Assembly (NCBI GenBank): GCA_003663115.1
Contig: QMZJ01000040.1
Location: 1-9,527 of the forward strand
DNA from: Candidatus Altarchaeales archaeon
GTDB lineage: Archaea > Altiarchaeota > Altiarchaeia > IMC4 > QMZM01
DNA: 9,527 nucleotides
Reading direction: 5' to 3'
Shown: piece by piece, positions 1 to 6,184 of the stretch
Numbering within the stretch: the first letter of the stretch is position 1
Layout of the letters: each line of letters opens with the position of its first letter
The notes under the pieces: model-generated
What the model saw: the letters and a program-made list of their open reading frames with translations, nothing else
Told to the model about the DNA's origin: nothing
Database searches by the model: none
Translations under genes and position numbers: made by a program

Positions 1-149
1 AGATTGAAGATAGAATAGACAGCGGTAAATGGAACGAGCTCGACGCGAGGGTTCGAGAGCTGGAAAGGAAAAAGAGCAGGGTCAGCAGCTGGAAATTTAC
101 CGACTTAGAATACAGAGTCGCGGAATTGGAGAAGAAGGTGGGTGGTTGA
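1..149 (+). CDS. C-terminal fragment of an unidentified coiled-coil protein (5' end outside window)
   Basis: An open frame runs from base 3 to a TGA stop at 147-149, giving 48 residues with no start codon needed, so this is the tail of a gene that begins before the window. The visible residues are highly charged and show a leucine/valine heptad pattern (LDARVRELERKKSRV, then LEYRVAELEKKV), which indicates a C-terminal coiled coil. The other two forward frames are closed early by stops (TAG at 16-18 and TGA at 5-7), which supports this choice. The stop lies two bases before the stop of the convergent glycosyltransferase, a typical tight archaeal tail-to-tail arrangement. Nothing in the fragment identifies a family, so no function is given. 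Confidence 0.6.
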   Translation, partial: IEDRIDSGKWNELDARVRELERKKSRVSSWKFTDLEYRVAELEKKVGG

Positions 150-151
150 TA

Positions 152-1147
152 TTACTTTTTATTGAGCAGATTCTCATAGATCCCCTTCAATCTCTGACCT
201 GTCTTCTTTAAGGAGTGCTCCCTGGACATTTCATGGGCGTTTTTTGCCAGTTTATCTCTTAGATTTTTGTCTTCCATCAATCTCTCCAGCTTTTCCCCGA
301 ACTCATCATCCGTTTTTGCTTTCAGACAGTTTACATCATCCTTTAACCAGTTTTCATAGACTGGCAGATCCCTGACGAGAATTGGCCTTTTGCATGCTGC
401 AGCCTCCAGAAGAACTATACCCTGATTTTCACAGAGTGATGGAAAGAAGAATATATCTGTTCCACAATACGCGGGGACTATATCTTCTATAAAGTTTATA
501 AAGGTTACGTTCTCCGGGGCATTTTCCACTATTCTGGATGCAGCTGGATCTTCCAATTTTTTATATCTCCTCCCGATCCAGAGAAAACGGTTAGAAAATT
601 TTCTGGCGACATTTACATACGTTTGAATGCCCTTCCTTATGAACAGATGGCCGACGGAGAGGGGAACAATACCACTTAGATCGAATCTATCTCTGAAATT
701 TCTCCTCATCTTCTCAGAGAAACGAAATCTGTCGGTATCTATGCCATTACTTATTACAATGATCGGTTTTTCTACCCCATAACCCCGCAATATTCTTTTC
801 GTGTATTCGGAAGGGCAGAGAACCAGATCGGCCTGATTGTAGTAAAAGGTTAGATATCTCCGAAGAAACGGCGCAATAGAATTGCTGAATCTGTAGCTGT
901 TTCTAAAGTCATCTGCTGTAACGTGGGCGTGAAGAACTACCTTCTTGCCCTTTCTCTTCATCTTTTTAGCCAGGTAGAGCGATTTCATCCCGATGGCATT
1001 TAGATGCAGGATATCAAAGTCGTCATTCAGATTGTTGGTATAAGAAACATTATTGAGCTCCAGGGCCCTTCTCTGATTTCTTATAGCTGTTCCTATCCCA
1101 CTATTCCGCAGCTTCTCCTCTAACTCAAGGTAAAGGCAGACCTTCAT
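152..1147 (-). CDS. GT4-family glycosyltransferase, similar in layout to LafB-type glycolipid glycosyltransferases
   Basis: A 331-residue GT-B glycosyltransferase of the retaining GT4 type. The N-terminal acceptor domain has the glycine-rich loop NSGIGTAIRNQ (about 15-25) and HAHVTADDFRNS (73-84). The linker carries SNGID (133-137). The C-terminal nucleotide-sugar domain has GHLFIRKG (166-173) and the EX7E motif, E240 and E248 in ENQGIVLLE, followed by ACKRPILVRDLPVYENWL. The combination of SGIG, HAHxTxxDFRNS and RPxLVRDxPVYxxWL matches what I remember of Firmicutes glycolipid galactosyltransferases (LafB/YqgM type). A role in adding a hexose to a lipid-linked acceptor at the inner face of the membrane is therefore plausible but inferred. 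No transmembrane segment or signal peptide is evident. The start ATG overlaps the stop of the upstream zinc protein by one base (TAATG), so translation is probably coupled. It is the last gene of the - strand operon. Confidence 0.85.
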   Translation of the reverse strand: MKVCLYLELEEKLRNSGIGTAIRNQRRALELNNVSYTNNLNDDFDILHLNAIGMKSLYLAKKMKRKGKKVVLHAHVTADDFRNSYRFSNSIAPFLRRYLTFYYNQADLVLCPSEYTKRILRGYGVEKPIIVISNGIDTDRFRFSEKMRRNFRDRFDLSGIVPLSVGHLFIRKGIQTYVNVARKFSNRFLWIGRRYKKLEDPAASRIVENAPENVTFINFIEDIVPAYCGTDIFFFPSLCENQGIVLLEAAACKRPILVRDLPVYENWLKDDVNCLKAKTDDEFGEKLERLMEDKNLRDKLAKNAHEMSREHSLKKTGQRLKGIYENLLNKK

Positions 1148-1287
1148 TATCTGAATCGTCTCCCCCTCAAACAGGTTCTACAGATCCCCTTCTCGGAGAT
1201 ATAGCATCCCGAACAGACTCTTTTACCGCAGAGTATACAGGTATATAATCTACCAACCCTGCCACAGATATCGCATATACCTTCCAT
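1147..1287 (-). CDS. Small eight-cysteine zinc-binding protein (46 aa)
   Basis: A 46-codon frame from ATG at 1285-1287 to TAA at 1147-1149. It has four CxxC pairs: C5/C8, C17/C20, C25/C28 and C36/C39, with spacing CxxC-x8-CxxC-x4-CxxC-x7-CxxC. Such an arrangement would bind two zinc ions, resembling cross-braced zinc fingers (B-box, FYVE or HIT-type). The C-terminus is basic (LRGRRFR), which suggests a nucleic acid or protein partner. The gene fills the gap between the SecB-like gene (10 bases upstream) and the glycosyltransferase (one-base stop/start overlap), strong support that it is real despite its size. No Shine-Dalgarno is visible, so it is probably translated by coupling. Function unknown. 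Confidence 0.8.
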   Translation of the reverse strand: MEGICDICGRVGRLYTCILCGKRVCSGCYISEKGICRTCLRGRRFR

Positions 1288-1297
1288 TTCAGGGAGA

Positions 1298-1720
1298 TCA
1301 GGAGGCTTTTTTAAATTCCGTCTTGGTGGGCTCTATATTCAGTCTTGGAAGCCTTATCGGTACGGGAAGCCTCAGCTTTCTGGAGAGCTCTACCATCTCG
1401 AGCAGTGAATCTCTGACAATGGATGATGTTACCTCCTTGATAACCCTTGGTTCAAGCTTTATTTTCCCCTTTTTTTCCGTCATCAATTTATCTAAATCGG
1501 GTTCGTGATACCAGAGGTTGCCCTCGATCTTCATACTCCCCAGGTCCGGTTCGTACTTGACTTCAAAGCTAAAATTTACCCTGAGAAAGTCGCCAATCGT
1601 TGGACTACTGTCCCTCTTCGCAGAGAGTATGACGAAACTTGATTTGACATCTACGCTCTTTGCCTCCACATCGGTTCTTCTCCCCTCTATCCTGTCGATT
1701 CTATAATTTATTATTGGCAT
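1298..1720 (-). CDS. Conserved archaeal protein with SecB-like layout (possible chaperone)
   Basis: A 140-residue protein without signal peptide or membrane segment. The first ~75 residues are a run of predicted beta strands (VDVKSSFVIL, LRVNFSFEVKYEPDLGSMKIEGNLWY). An amphipathic helix follows (IKEVTSSIVRDSLLEMVELSRKL), then a proline-rich tail LPVPIRLPRLNI. This order of beta sheet, helix and a short P-rich strand resembles SecB and SecB-like chaperones, whose C-terminal half reads similarly (helix, then a PxLxLxPxxF-like strand). I recall that the archaeal protein MJ0357 has been described as SecB-like, but I have not aligned the two. The call is therefore a fold-level guess from pattern, not a sequence match. 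A strong ribosome site (GAGGTGAT) stands 5 bases before the ATG. It is third in the histone-argC operon, 42 bases behind argC. Confidence 0.55.
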   Translation of the reverse strand: MPIINYRIDRIEGRRTDVEAKSVDVKSSFVILSAKRDSSPTIGDFLRVNFSFEVKYEPDLGSMKIEGNLWYHEPDLDKLMTEKKGKIKLEPRVIKEVTSSIVRDSLLEMVELSRKLRLPVPIRLPRLNIEPTKTEFKKAS

Positions 1721-1725
1721 TTTAT

Positions 1726-1731
1726 CACCTC
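1726..1731 (-). promoter_or_regulatory. Ribosome binding site of the SecB-like gene
   Basis: On the - strand the bases read GAGGTG (continuing GAGGTGAT), five bases before the ATG at 1718-1720. This matches the anti-Shine-Dalgarno of archaeal 16S rRNA and fixes the start. Unlike its operon neighbours this gene has a full ribosome site, consistent with the 42-base gap behind argC, which prevents translational coupling. Confidence 0.75.
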
Positions 1732-1762
1732 TTATCTATTAGACGTTAAAGTAAAAATAAGC

Positions 1763-2791
1763 CTATGGGTGTCCCCCAATTAATTCCAGACCAGATTTCT
1801 CATCAAATCCAAGCATCAGATTCATATTCTGAACCCCCTGACCAGAACCGCCCTTTATCAGGTTGTCTATTGCACTCAGGATCAGTATTCTTCCATTATC
1901 ATAATTAACCCCAATATCACAGAAATTTGTACCTATTACGCTACCGAGCTCGGGTATGTTCTCGTCCCTCTCCCGTATGACCCGGACGAAGGGCTCTTTT
2001 TTGTAAAAATTATTGAAGTGCTTTGACAGATTGACATCAAGCTCTTTGGAGAACAGGGTAATGTAGCTCATTATCCCCCTGCTCATATTTCCAACGGATG
2101 GTGTAAAGGAGATCCTGATATCTCTTTTAAAAACATCCTTTAAGATGAATTCTATCTCGGGCGTGTGCCTGTGGAAGGTTACATTATATGGTTTTACTGT
2201 ATTGCACATTTCTGGATGATGCAAAAACTCAGATGGAGATGCCCCGGCCCCGGATGTCCCGGAGATCGAGTTGACTATAATTCTCTTCAGATCCAGTCTA
2301 TTCCCAAACCCTACGAGCGGAAAGATAGCCAGAATAATAGATACTGGGTAACATCCGGGATTCGTTACGAACCTCGCCCTTCTTATCTCATCCCTGTAGA
2401 GCTCTGGTAACCCATAAACCCTCTCCCTCAATAGCTCTTCGTTTTCATAACCTCCGTAGACCTCCCGATCTATCTTTGAATCCTGTATTCTAAATTTGCC
2501 CCCCAGGGTGATGACCCTTATCCCCCTCTCCAATAACCCCGGGATGGATTCAAACCAATCTCCGGGGGGGGCCGCAAAGAAAATAAGATCGGAGTCAATC
2601 TTCTCCAGATTCAGATCCTCAAAATTCTCATCAAATATTCTGTAGAGATTTCTATGCAGGGAAGATACGGGTTTTCCGGCATAACTTCTCGATATGGGAA
2701 TTATCTTATCTACCTCCGGGTGATTTACTAAGATCCTGAGTAACTCTCCTCCAAGGTATCCGGATGCGCCAACTATCGTTATCTCCACCAT
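1763..2791 (-). CDS. argC: N-acetyl-gamma-glutamyl-phosphate reductase
   Basis: 342 residues, normal for the family. The enzyme makes N-acetylglutamate semialdehyde from N-acetylglutamyl phosphate with NADPH, the third step of arginine synthesis, in the cytosol. An N-terminal Rossmann motif GASGYLGGELLRIL (8-21) binds NADP. The nucleophile cysteine is C147 in TNPGCYP, and the active-site histidine lies in HRHTPEIE (207-214). The substrate loop GTSGAGASPSEFLHHPE (178-194) and the FTP...RGI motif in the C-terminal third are present. Some archaea use one enzyme for arginine and for lysine via the LysW pathway (LysY). The TPEIE and SGAGASPS segments look more like ArgC, but I cannot exclude dual use. 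No other arginine gene is in the window. It starts four bases after the histone stop, so the two are co-transcribed. Confidence 0.93.
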   Translation of the reverse strand: MVEITIVGASGYLGGELLRILVNHPEVDKIIPISRSYAGKPVSSLHRNLYRIFDENFEDLNLEKIDSDLIFFAAPPGDWFESIPGLLERGIRVITLGGKFRIQDSKIDREVYGGYENEELLRERVYGLPELYRDEIRRARFVTNPGCYPVSIILAIFPLVGFGNRLDLKRIIVNSISGTSGAGASPSEFLHHPEMCNTVKPYNVTFHRHTPEIEFILKDVFKRDIRISFTPSVGNMSRGIMSYITLFSKELDVNLSKHFNNFYKKEPFVRVIRERDENIPELGSVIGTNFCDIGVNYDNGRILILSAIDNLIKGGSGQGVQNMNLMLGFDEKSGLELIGGHP

Positions 2792-2795
2792 CTTC

Positions 2796-2999
2796 TTACT
2801 TCCTCGCCAGTTTTATGTCTTCTGCATTAACTGTCTTTCTTCCCGCGTGCTTCGCAAGTTTAGCTGCCCTTTCTGATATTTGCTCTGCCATTTCTTCAAG
2901 GAAGTCCCTCAATTCCCTGGTTGCATCCTCACTTACCCTGACACCCCCCCCGGCCCTTCTTATAATCCTCTCAACCGGTGCAAGCGGTATATCTGCCAT
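2796..2999 (-). CDS. Archaeal histone (HMf family)
   Basis: 67 residues with the complete histone fold: PLAPVERIIRRAG (helix 1), RVSEDATRELRDFLEEMAEQISERAAKLAKHAG (helix 2), RKTVNAEDIKLARK (loop 2 and helix 3). It dimerises and wraps DNA into nucleosome-like particles. The RKT loop and the RVS loop used for DNA contact are present. Compared with HMfA/HMfB as I recall them, the loop between helix 1 and helix 2 carries one extra residue (AGGGVRVS instead of AGAERVS). The protein stops right after LARK, about three residues earlier than HMf. The start is fixed by the ribosome site GAGGTGA four bases upstream. It is the first gene of a - strand operon with argC. Confidence 0.95.
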   Translation of the reverse strand: MADIPLAPVERIIRRAGGGVRVSEDATRELRDFLEEMAEQISERAAKLAKHAGRKTVNAEDIKLARK

Positions 3000-3003
3000 T
3001 TTT

Positions 3004-3009
3004 CACCTC
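3004..3009 (-). promoter_or_regulatory. Ribosome binding site of the histone gene
   Basis: The - strand reads GAGGTG (then AAAA) directly before the ATG at 2997-2999, a strong archaeal Shine-Dalgarno with short spacing, as expected for a highly translated histone. Confidence 0.75.
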
Positions 3010-3038
3010 GTTATATAAGGTTAATTAAGCGTTATATC

Positions 3039-3048
3039 TCTATAAATA
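3039..3048. promoter_or_regulatory. Shared TATA-like region of the divergent histone and ppsA promoters
   Basis: The + strand contains TATAAATA (3041-3048). On the - strand the same bases read TATTTATAGA, also a good archaeal TATA box. For the histone, transcription would start about 26 bases on, near 3018, giving a short leader of about 18 bases that includes the GAGGTG site. For ppsA, a start near 3070 would leave a leader of about 45 bases. Further AT-rich blocks at 3011-3018 (palindromic TTATATAA) and 3095-3102 could also serve, so the assignment is tentative. The whole interval 3000-3115 holds nothing else that I can recognise. Confidence 0.45.
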
Positions 3049-3105
3049 CTGGGTTTTTATTTTGTTACGATTAATTATTATAATTGCGAATTTAGATATA
3101 ATTTC

Positions 3106-3110
3106 GGTGA
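3106..3110 (+). promoter_or_regulatory. Ribosome binding site deciding the ppsA start
   Basis: GGTGA followed by TTCTT and the ATG at 3116. This site selects 3116 over the upstream in-frame start at 3062. Confidence 0.7.
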
Positions 3111-3115
3111 TTCTT

Positions 3116-5572
3116 ATGGTGAATAAGAGCGATAGATTTATTTTATGGTTTGATGAGATAGGGATTGAAGATGTTCCCCTGGTTGGCGGAAAGAACGCAT
3201 CCCTGGGGGAGATGATCCGTGAATTACGTGGGAAGGGGGTAAATGTTCCAAGCGGTTTTGCCATAACTGCGTATGCCTATAGATACCTCCTAGAGAAGAC
3301 GGGGATTGAAGATGATATAAAGAGAATCCTCTCGGATTTAGACACCCACGATATCCACAACCTGAGGGAGAGGGGCAGAAAGATCAGAGAGCTCATCCGG
3401 AAGACCGAATTTCCCGACGAGTTGAGGGACGCTATTGTGGGGGCATACGAGGAGATGGGCCCAAGACTTGGGTATGGGAAGGACCCGGATGTAGCGGTCA
3501 GGAGCAGTGCAACGGCGGAGGATTTACCGGATGCGTCGTTTGCGGGACAGCAAGAGACCTATCTTCATATCAAGGGATCAGAGAATCTTCTCGAGGCATG
3601 TAAGAAGTGTTTTGCCTCATTATTTACAGACAGGGCGATATCGTATCGGGTTGATAAGGGCTTCGATCACTTCCAGGTGTATTTATCAATTGGTGTGCAG
3701 AAGATGGTCCGGAGCGACTCTGCTAGCTCCGGCGTTATGTTCTCTATCGATACCGAATCTGGCTTTAAGGATGCCGTTCTTATAACCGGTTCCTACGGTC
3801 TCGGTGAAAATGTCGTCCAGGGGGCCGTAAATCCGGATGAATTCTATGTATTCAAGCCAACATTAAAGCAGGGAAAGAGACCGATAATTGGAAAGAAACT
3901 GGGGTCAAAGAAGATCAAGATGATATACTCGGGGGATAAGATAAAGAACGTAGAGACCTCGGAAAAGGAAAGAAACAGCTTTTGCATAAATGACGATGAG
4001 ATTCTGAAGCTGGCGAAATGGGCGTGCATAATAGAGGATCACTACAGTAAAAAGGCCGGTTACTTTAAACCAATGGATATAGAGTGGGCAAAGGATGGCG
4101 ATGGCATTAATGTCGGGACCGGTGATCTCTTCGTAGTACAGGCGAGGCCGGAAACCGTTCACGCGCTGAAGGACATGTCTATAGCGAAAAACTATGTTCT
4201 AAAGGAGAGGGGAAAGGTCCTGGTTACGGGTCAGGCGATCGGCGAGATGATCGGACAGGGTGAGGTGAACATCATCGAATCGGTAAAGGATATAACTAAA
4301 TTCAAAAAGGATCAGGTTTTAGTCACGGATATGACGGATCCCGACTGGGAGCCGATAATGAAGATCGCATCGGCTATAGTTACCAATAGAGGAGGCAGGA
4401 CGTGTCATACCGCCATAGTGAGTAGAGAGCTGGGAATCCCGTGTGTCATTGGAACGGAGAACGCCACAGAGGTCTTAAAATCCGGTCAACCAGTGACCGT
4501 TTCCTGTTCGGAGGGAATAGTAGGTAAGGTCTATGATGGTATCTTAAAATTCGAGATTGAGGAGATCAATTTAGAGGAATTGCCAAAAACAAAAACGAAG
4601 ATAATGATGAACGTTGGAATTCCGGATAAGGCATTTGTGGAGGGCCAGATTCCAAATGATGGCGTCGGTTTGGCCAGAGAGGAGTTCATAATAAATTCCT
4701 ACATCGGAATACACCCATTGGCGTTAGTTCATTATGATGAATTGAAGAGGAGGGCAAAGAAGGATAAGAAGTTGGCAAAGGTAATAGAAACGATCGACAA
4801 AAAAACGAAGGCGTACGAAAATAAGGTCGAATACTTCATAGACCAGCTGGCCTCGGGAATCGGAAAAATTGCGGCCGCCTTTTATCCCAATGATGTCATC
4901 GTAAGGCTTTCGGATTTCAAGACGAATGAATATGCAAATCTGGTTGGCGGTTATCTGTATGAACCAGAGGAAAGCAACCCCATGATAGGATGGAGGGGCG
5001 CCTCCAGATACTACGATGAGGAATTCAAGCCGGCCTTTGGTCTCGAGTGCAAGGCAATTTTAAAGGCGAGAGATGAATTCGGTCTAAAGAACATAAAGGT
5101 TATGGTTCCCTTCTGCAGAACCGTTGAGGAAGGAAAGAAGGTAATTGAAACTATGAAGGAATTTGGCCTCGTTCAGGGGGAAAATGGTCTGGAGGTTTAT
5201 GTGATGTGTGAGATCCCATCCAATGTTATTTTAGCAGATCAGTTTGCAGATATATTCGATGGCTTCTCTATTGGCTCGAACGATCTAACGCAGCTAACCC
5301 TGGGATTGGATCGTGACTCTGAACTGGTTGCTCATGTCTATGACGAGAGAAATGATGCCGTAAAGAGGTTAGTCGCACAGGTAATAAAGGTTGCCAAGAA
5401 AAGGGGCAAGAAGATCGGTATCTGCGGTCAGGCCCCCTCCGATTATGAGGAGTTTGCAGAGTTCCTCGTTGAGTGCGGGATCGACTCCATCTCCCTGAAT
5501 CCGGACACCGTTATAAAGACGAGGCTTAAAATAGCAGAGAAGGAGAGAGAGCTGGGTATCGGCCCCGAATAA
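3116..5572 (+). CDS. ppsA: Phosphoenolpyruvate synthase (pyruvate, water dikinase)
   Basis: 818 residues, within the usual 750-820. It converts pyruvate, ATP and water to PEP, AMP and phosphate, and feeds gluconeogenesis (or works in reverse in some archaea). Domains in order: N-terminal ATP-binding domain with LVGGKNASLGEM (22-33) and RSSATAEDLPDASFAGQQ (from R129), closing with VVQARPETV. The swivelling phosphohistidine domain follows, with GGRTCHTAIVSRELGIPC (catalytic H431). Last comes the C-terminal TIM barrel with MCEIPSN (E699, metal), GSNDLTQLTLGLDRDS (720-735) and GICGQAPSD (catalytic C770). I chose ATG 3116 because GGTGA (3106-3110) stands five bases before it and the family homology begins at once. 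An in-frame start at 3062 would add 18 hydrophobic residues and has no ribosome site. The last 25 codons lie inside an 88-bp direct repeat whose second copy is at 6107-6194. Confidence 0.95.
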   Translation: MVNKSDRFILWFDEIGIEDVPLVGGKNASLGEMIRELRGKGVNVPSGFAITAYAYRYLLEKTGIEDDIKRILSDLDTHDIHNLRERGRKIRELIRKTEFPDELRDAIVGAYEEMGPRLGYGKDPDVAVRSSATAEDLPDASFAGQQETYLHIKGSENLLEACKKCFASLFTDRAISYRVDKGFDHFQVYLSIGVQKMVRSDSASSGVMFSIDTESGFKDAVLITGSYGLGENVVQGAVNPDEFYVFKPTLKQGKRPIIGKKLGSKKIKMIYSGDKIKNVETSEKERNSFCINDDEILKLAKWACIIEDHYSKKAGYFKPMDIEWAKDGDGINVGTGDLFVVQARPETVHALKDMSIAKNYVLKERGKVLVTGQAIGEMIGQGEVNIIESVKDITKFKKDQVLVTDMTDPDWEPIMKIASAIVTNRGGRTCHTAIVSRELGIPCVIGTENATEVLKSGQPVTVSCSEGIVGKVYDGILKFEIEEINLEELPKTKTKIMMNVGIPDKAFVEGQIPNDGVGLAREEFIINSYIGIHPLALVHYDELKRRAKKDKKLAKVIETIDKKTKAYENKVEYFIDQLASGIGKIAAAFYPNDVIVRLSDFKTNEYANLVGGYLYEPEESNPMIGWRGASRYYDEEFKPAFGLECKAILKARDEFGLKNIKVMVPFCRTVEEGKKVIETMKEFGLVQGENGLEVYVMCEIPSNVILADQFADIFDGFSIGSNDLTQLTLGLDRDSELVAHVYDERNDAVKRLVAQVIKVAKKRGKKIGICGQAPSDYEEFAEFLVECGIDSISLNPDTVIKTRLKIAEKERELGIGPE

Positions 5573-5582
5573 TTCTGTAAAT
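5495..5582 (+). repeat. 88-bp perfect direct repeat, copy 1 (3' end of ppsA)
   Basis: Bases 5495-5582 are identical base for base to 6107-6194 (offset 612). This copy encodes the last 25 residues of PpsA, from LNPDTV to GIGPE, with the TAA stop, plus 10 bases. At the left edge, 5 of the preceding 7 bases (5489-5494 with the codons ATC TCC versus ATG TCT) also agree with copy 2. On the right, 9 of the next 13 bases agree, including a second TCTGTA. The underlying homology may therefore be slightly longer than the perfect core. Confidence 0.97.
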
Positions 5583-5594
5583 TTAATTCTGTAA
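5570..5594 (+). repeat. Short tandem direct repeat behind ppsA (possible operator)
   Basis: The 11-mer TAATTCTGTAA occurs at 5570-5580 and again at 5584-5594, a 14-base period, about 40-60 bases before hicB. The first begins with the ppsA stop codon. A similar but degraded pair appears after the second long repeat (ATTCTGTAAAT then TATCTGTATT). Such paired sites before a toxin-antitoxin operon could be an operator, but that is inference only. Confidence 0.4.
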
Positions 5595-5632
5595 TCATAT
5601 AATTTAGATATAGAAGGAAAGAGGTACATGAA

Positions 5633-5839
5633 ATGGAGTTTATCGTGACAATTGATCGAGACGAAGATGGGGTATTTGTTGTAGAATGTCCAGCTATCCC
5701 CGGATGTGTGAGTCAGGGTAAGACCGAAGAAGAGGCTATAGAGAATATCCAGGATGCTATCAAACAATGTCTTAAGGTCCGTGCGGAGAGAGGCATGCCC
5801 CTTACCGTTAGTACGCGTAAGGTAGAGGTGTTGGCCTGA
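5633..5839 (+). CDS. hicB: HicB-family antitoxin (short form)
   Basis: 68 residues with the HicB partial RNase H-like fold: FIVTIDRDEDGVFVVECPAIPGCVSQGKTEEEAIENIQDAIKQCL has the typical DG-x-F/Y-V, P-x-x-PGC, and G-x-T-x-EEA-x-x-N elements. It is predicted to bind and neutralise HicA. There is no C-terminal helix-turn-helix or ribbon-helix-helix extension as in long HicB proteins, so self-regulation by DNA binding is not evident from the sequence. The start at 5633 has GAGGT seven bases upstream (5621-5625). An out-of-frame ATG at 5628 leads to an early stop. The TGA stop overlaps the hicA ATG by one base (TGATG), giving coupled translation. The antitoxin-first order is common in archaeal pairs. 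The pair sits inside a unit bracketed by ppsA-tail repeats. Confidence 0.9.
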   Translation: MEFIVTIDRDEDGVFVVECPAIPGCVSQGKTEEEAIENIQDAIKQCLKVRAERGMPLTVSTRKVEVLA

Positions 5840-6063
5840 TGGGGAAACTTCCGATTCTAAGTGGGCGTGAGGTTGTGAAGGTGTTCAAACGCCTAGGGTG
5901 GCAGGTTGCAAGACAACGGGGAAGTCACATCATTCTTATCAAAGAGGGCCATATTGCTACACTATCTGTTCCCGACTATCGTGAAGTTGCAAGGGGGACT
6001 CTGAGATCGCTTATTTCTCGTGCCAATCTAACTGTTGAGGAGTTTCTAAATGCAATGAAATAA
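5839..6063 (+). CDS. hicA: HicA-family mRNA interferase toxin
   Basis: 74 residues, normal for the family. HicA toxins have a dsRBD-like fold and cleave mRNA, stopping translation. Family marks visible are LPILSGREVVKVFKRLGWQVARQRGSH, with the catalytic histidine at H30 in RGSHIIL, followed by ATLSVPDYREVARGTLRSLISRANLTVEEF (the VPxxxExxxGTLxxIL-type segment). It looks intact, so the module is probably active. Its ATG shares one base with the hicB stop. The stop at 6061 is followed by a 43-base unique stretch and then the second ppsA-tail repeat, so hicA is the last gene of the inserted unit. Confidence 0.92.
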   Translation: MGKLPILSGREVVKVFKRLGWQVARQRGSHIILIKEGHIATLSVPDYREVARGTLRSLISRANLTVEEFLNAMK

Positions 6064-6100
6064 GGCCAATTTTACTTGACAGCATGCAAAAGTATAAAGG

Positions 6101-6184
6101 ATGTCTCTGAATCCGGACACCGTTATAAAGACGAGGCTTAAAATAGCAGAGAAGGAGAGAGAGCTGGGTATCGGCCCCGAATAA
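6101..6184 (+). pseudogene. Duplicated PpsA C-terminal tail as a 27-codon mini-ORF
   Basis: The second repeat copy keeps the ppsA reading frame, and directly before it stands an in-frame ATG. The peptide reads MSLNPDTVIK and so on to GIGPE, ending in the same TAA as ppsA. The ppsA codons ATC TCC CTG correspond to ATG TCT CTG here, so the start could have come from a single base change in the isoleucine codon. An in-frame TAA at 6095-6097 closes the frame upstream. A TATA-like stretch (AGTATAAAGG) ends at the ATG, but there is no ribosome site at a useful distance. Most likely this is a dead gene fragment left by duplication. Translation cannot be excluded. Confidence 0.6.

Noticed and set aside
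29..211. 60-codon + strand frame at the left edge
   Set aside because: It overlaps the real coiled-coil tail frame (3-149) in another phase and runs into the 3' end of the glycosyltransferase gene; the product has no family features.
3062..3115. Upstream start for ppsA giving an 18-residue hydrophobic N-terminus, possibly a signal or anchor
   Set aside because: PEP synthase is cytosolic, homology starts just after ATG 3116, and the GGTGA site favours 3116. The hydrophobic residues come from translating AT-rich promoter DNA.
3040..3264. 74-codon - strand frame over the ppsA start
   Set aside because: It is a shadow of ppsA and its promoter, rich in residues from AT-rich DNA, with no ribosome site and no family pattern.
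1298..6063. A toxin-antitoxin-chaperone (TAC) system formed by the SecB-like protein with hicBA
   Set aside because: TAC chaperones are encoded directly beside their pair; here the genes are about 4 kb apart on opposite strands with ppsA between.
6076..6099. TTGACA and TATAAA resembling a bacterial -35/-10 promoter between hicA and the second repeat
   Set aside because: The spacing is 12 bases, not about 17, and the host is archaeal; probably chance.
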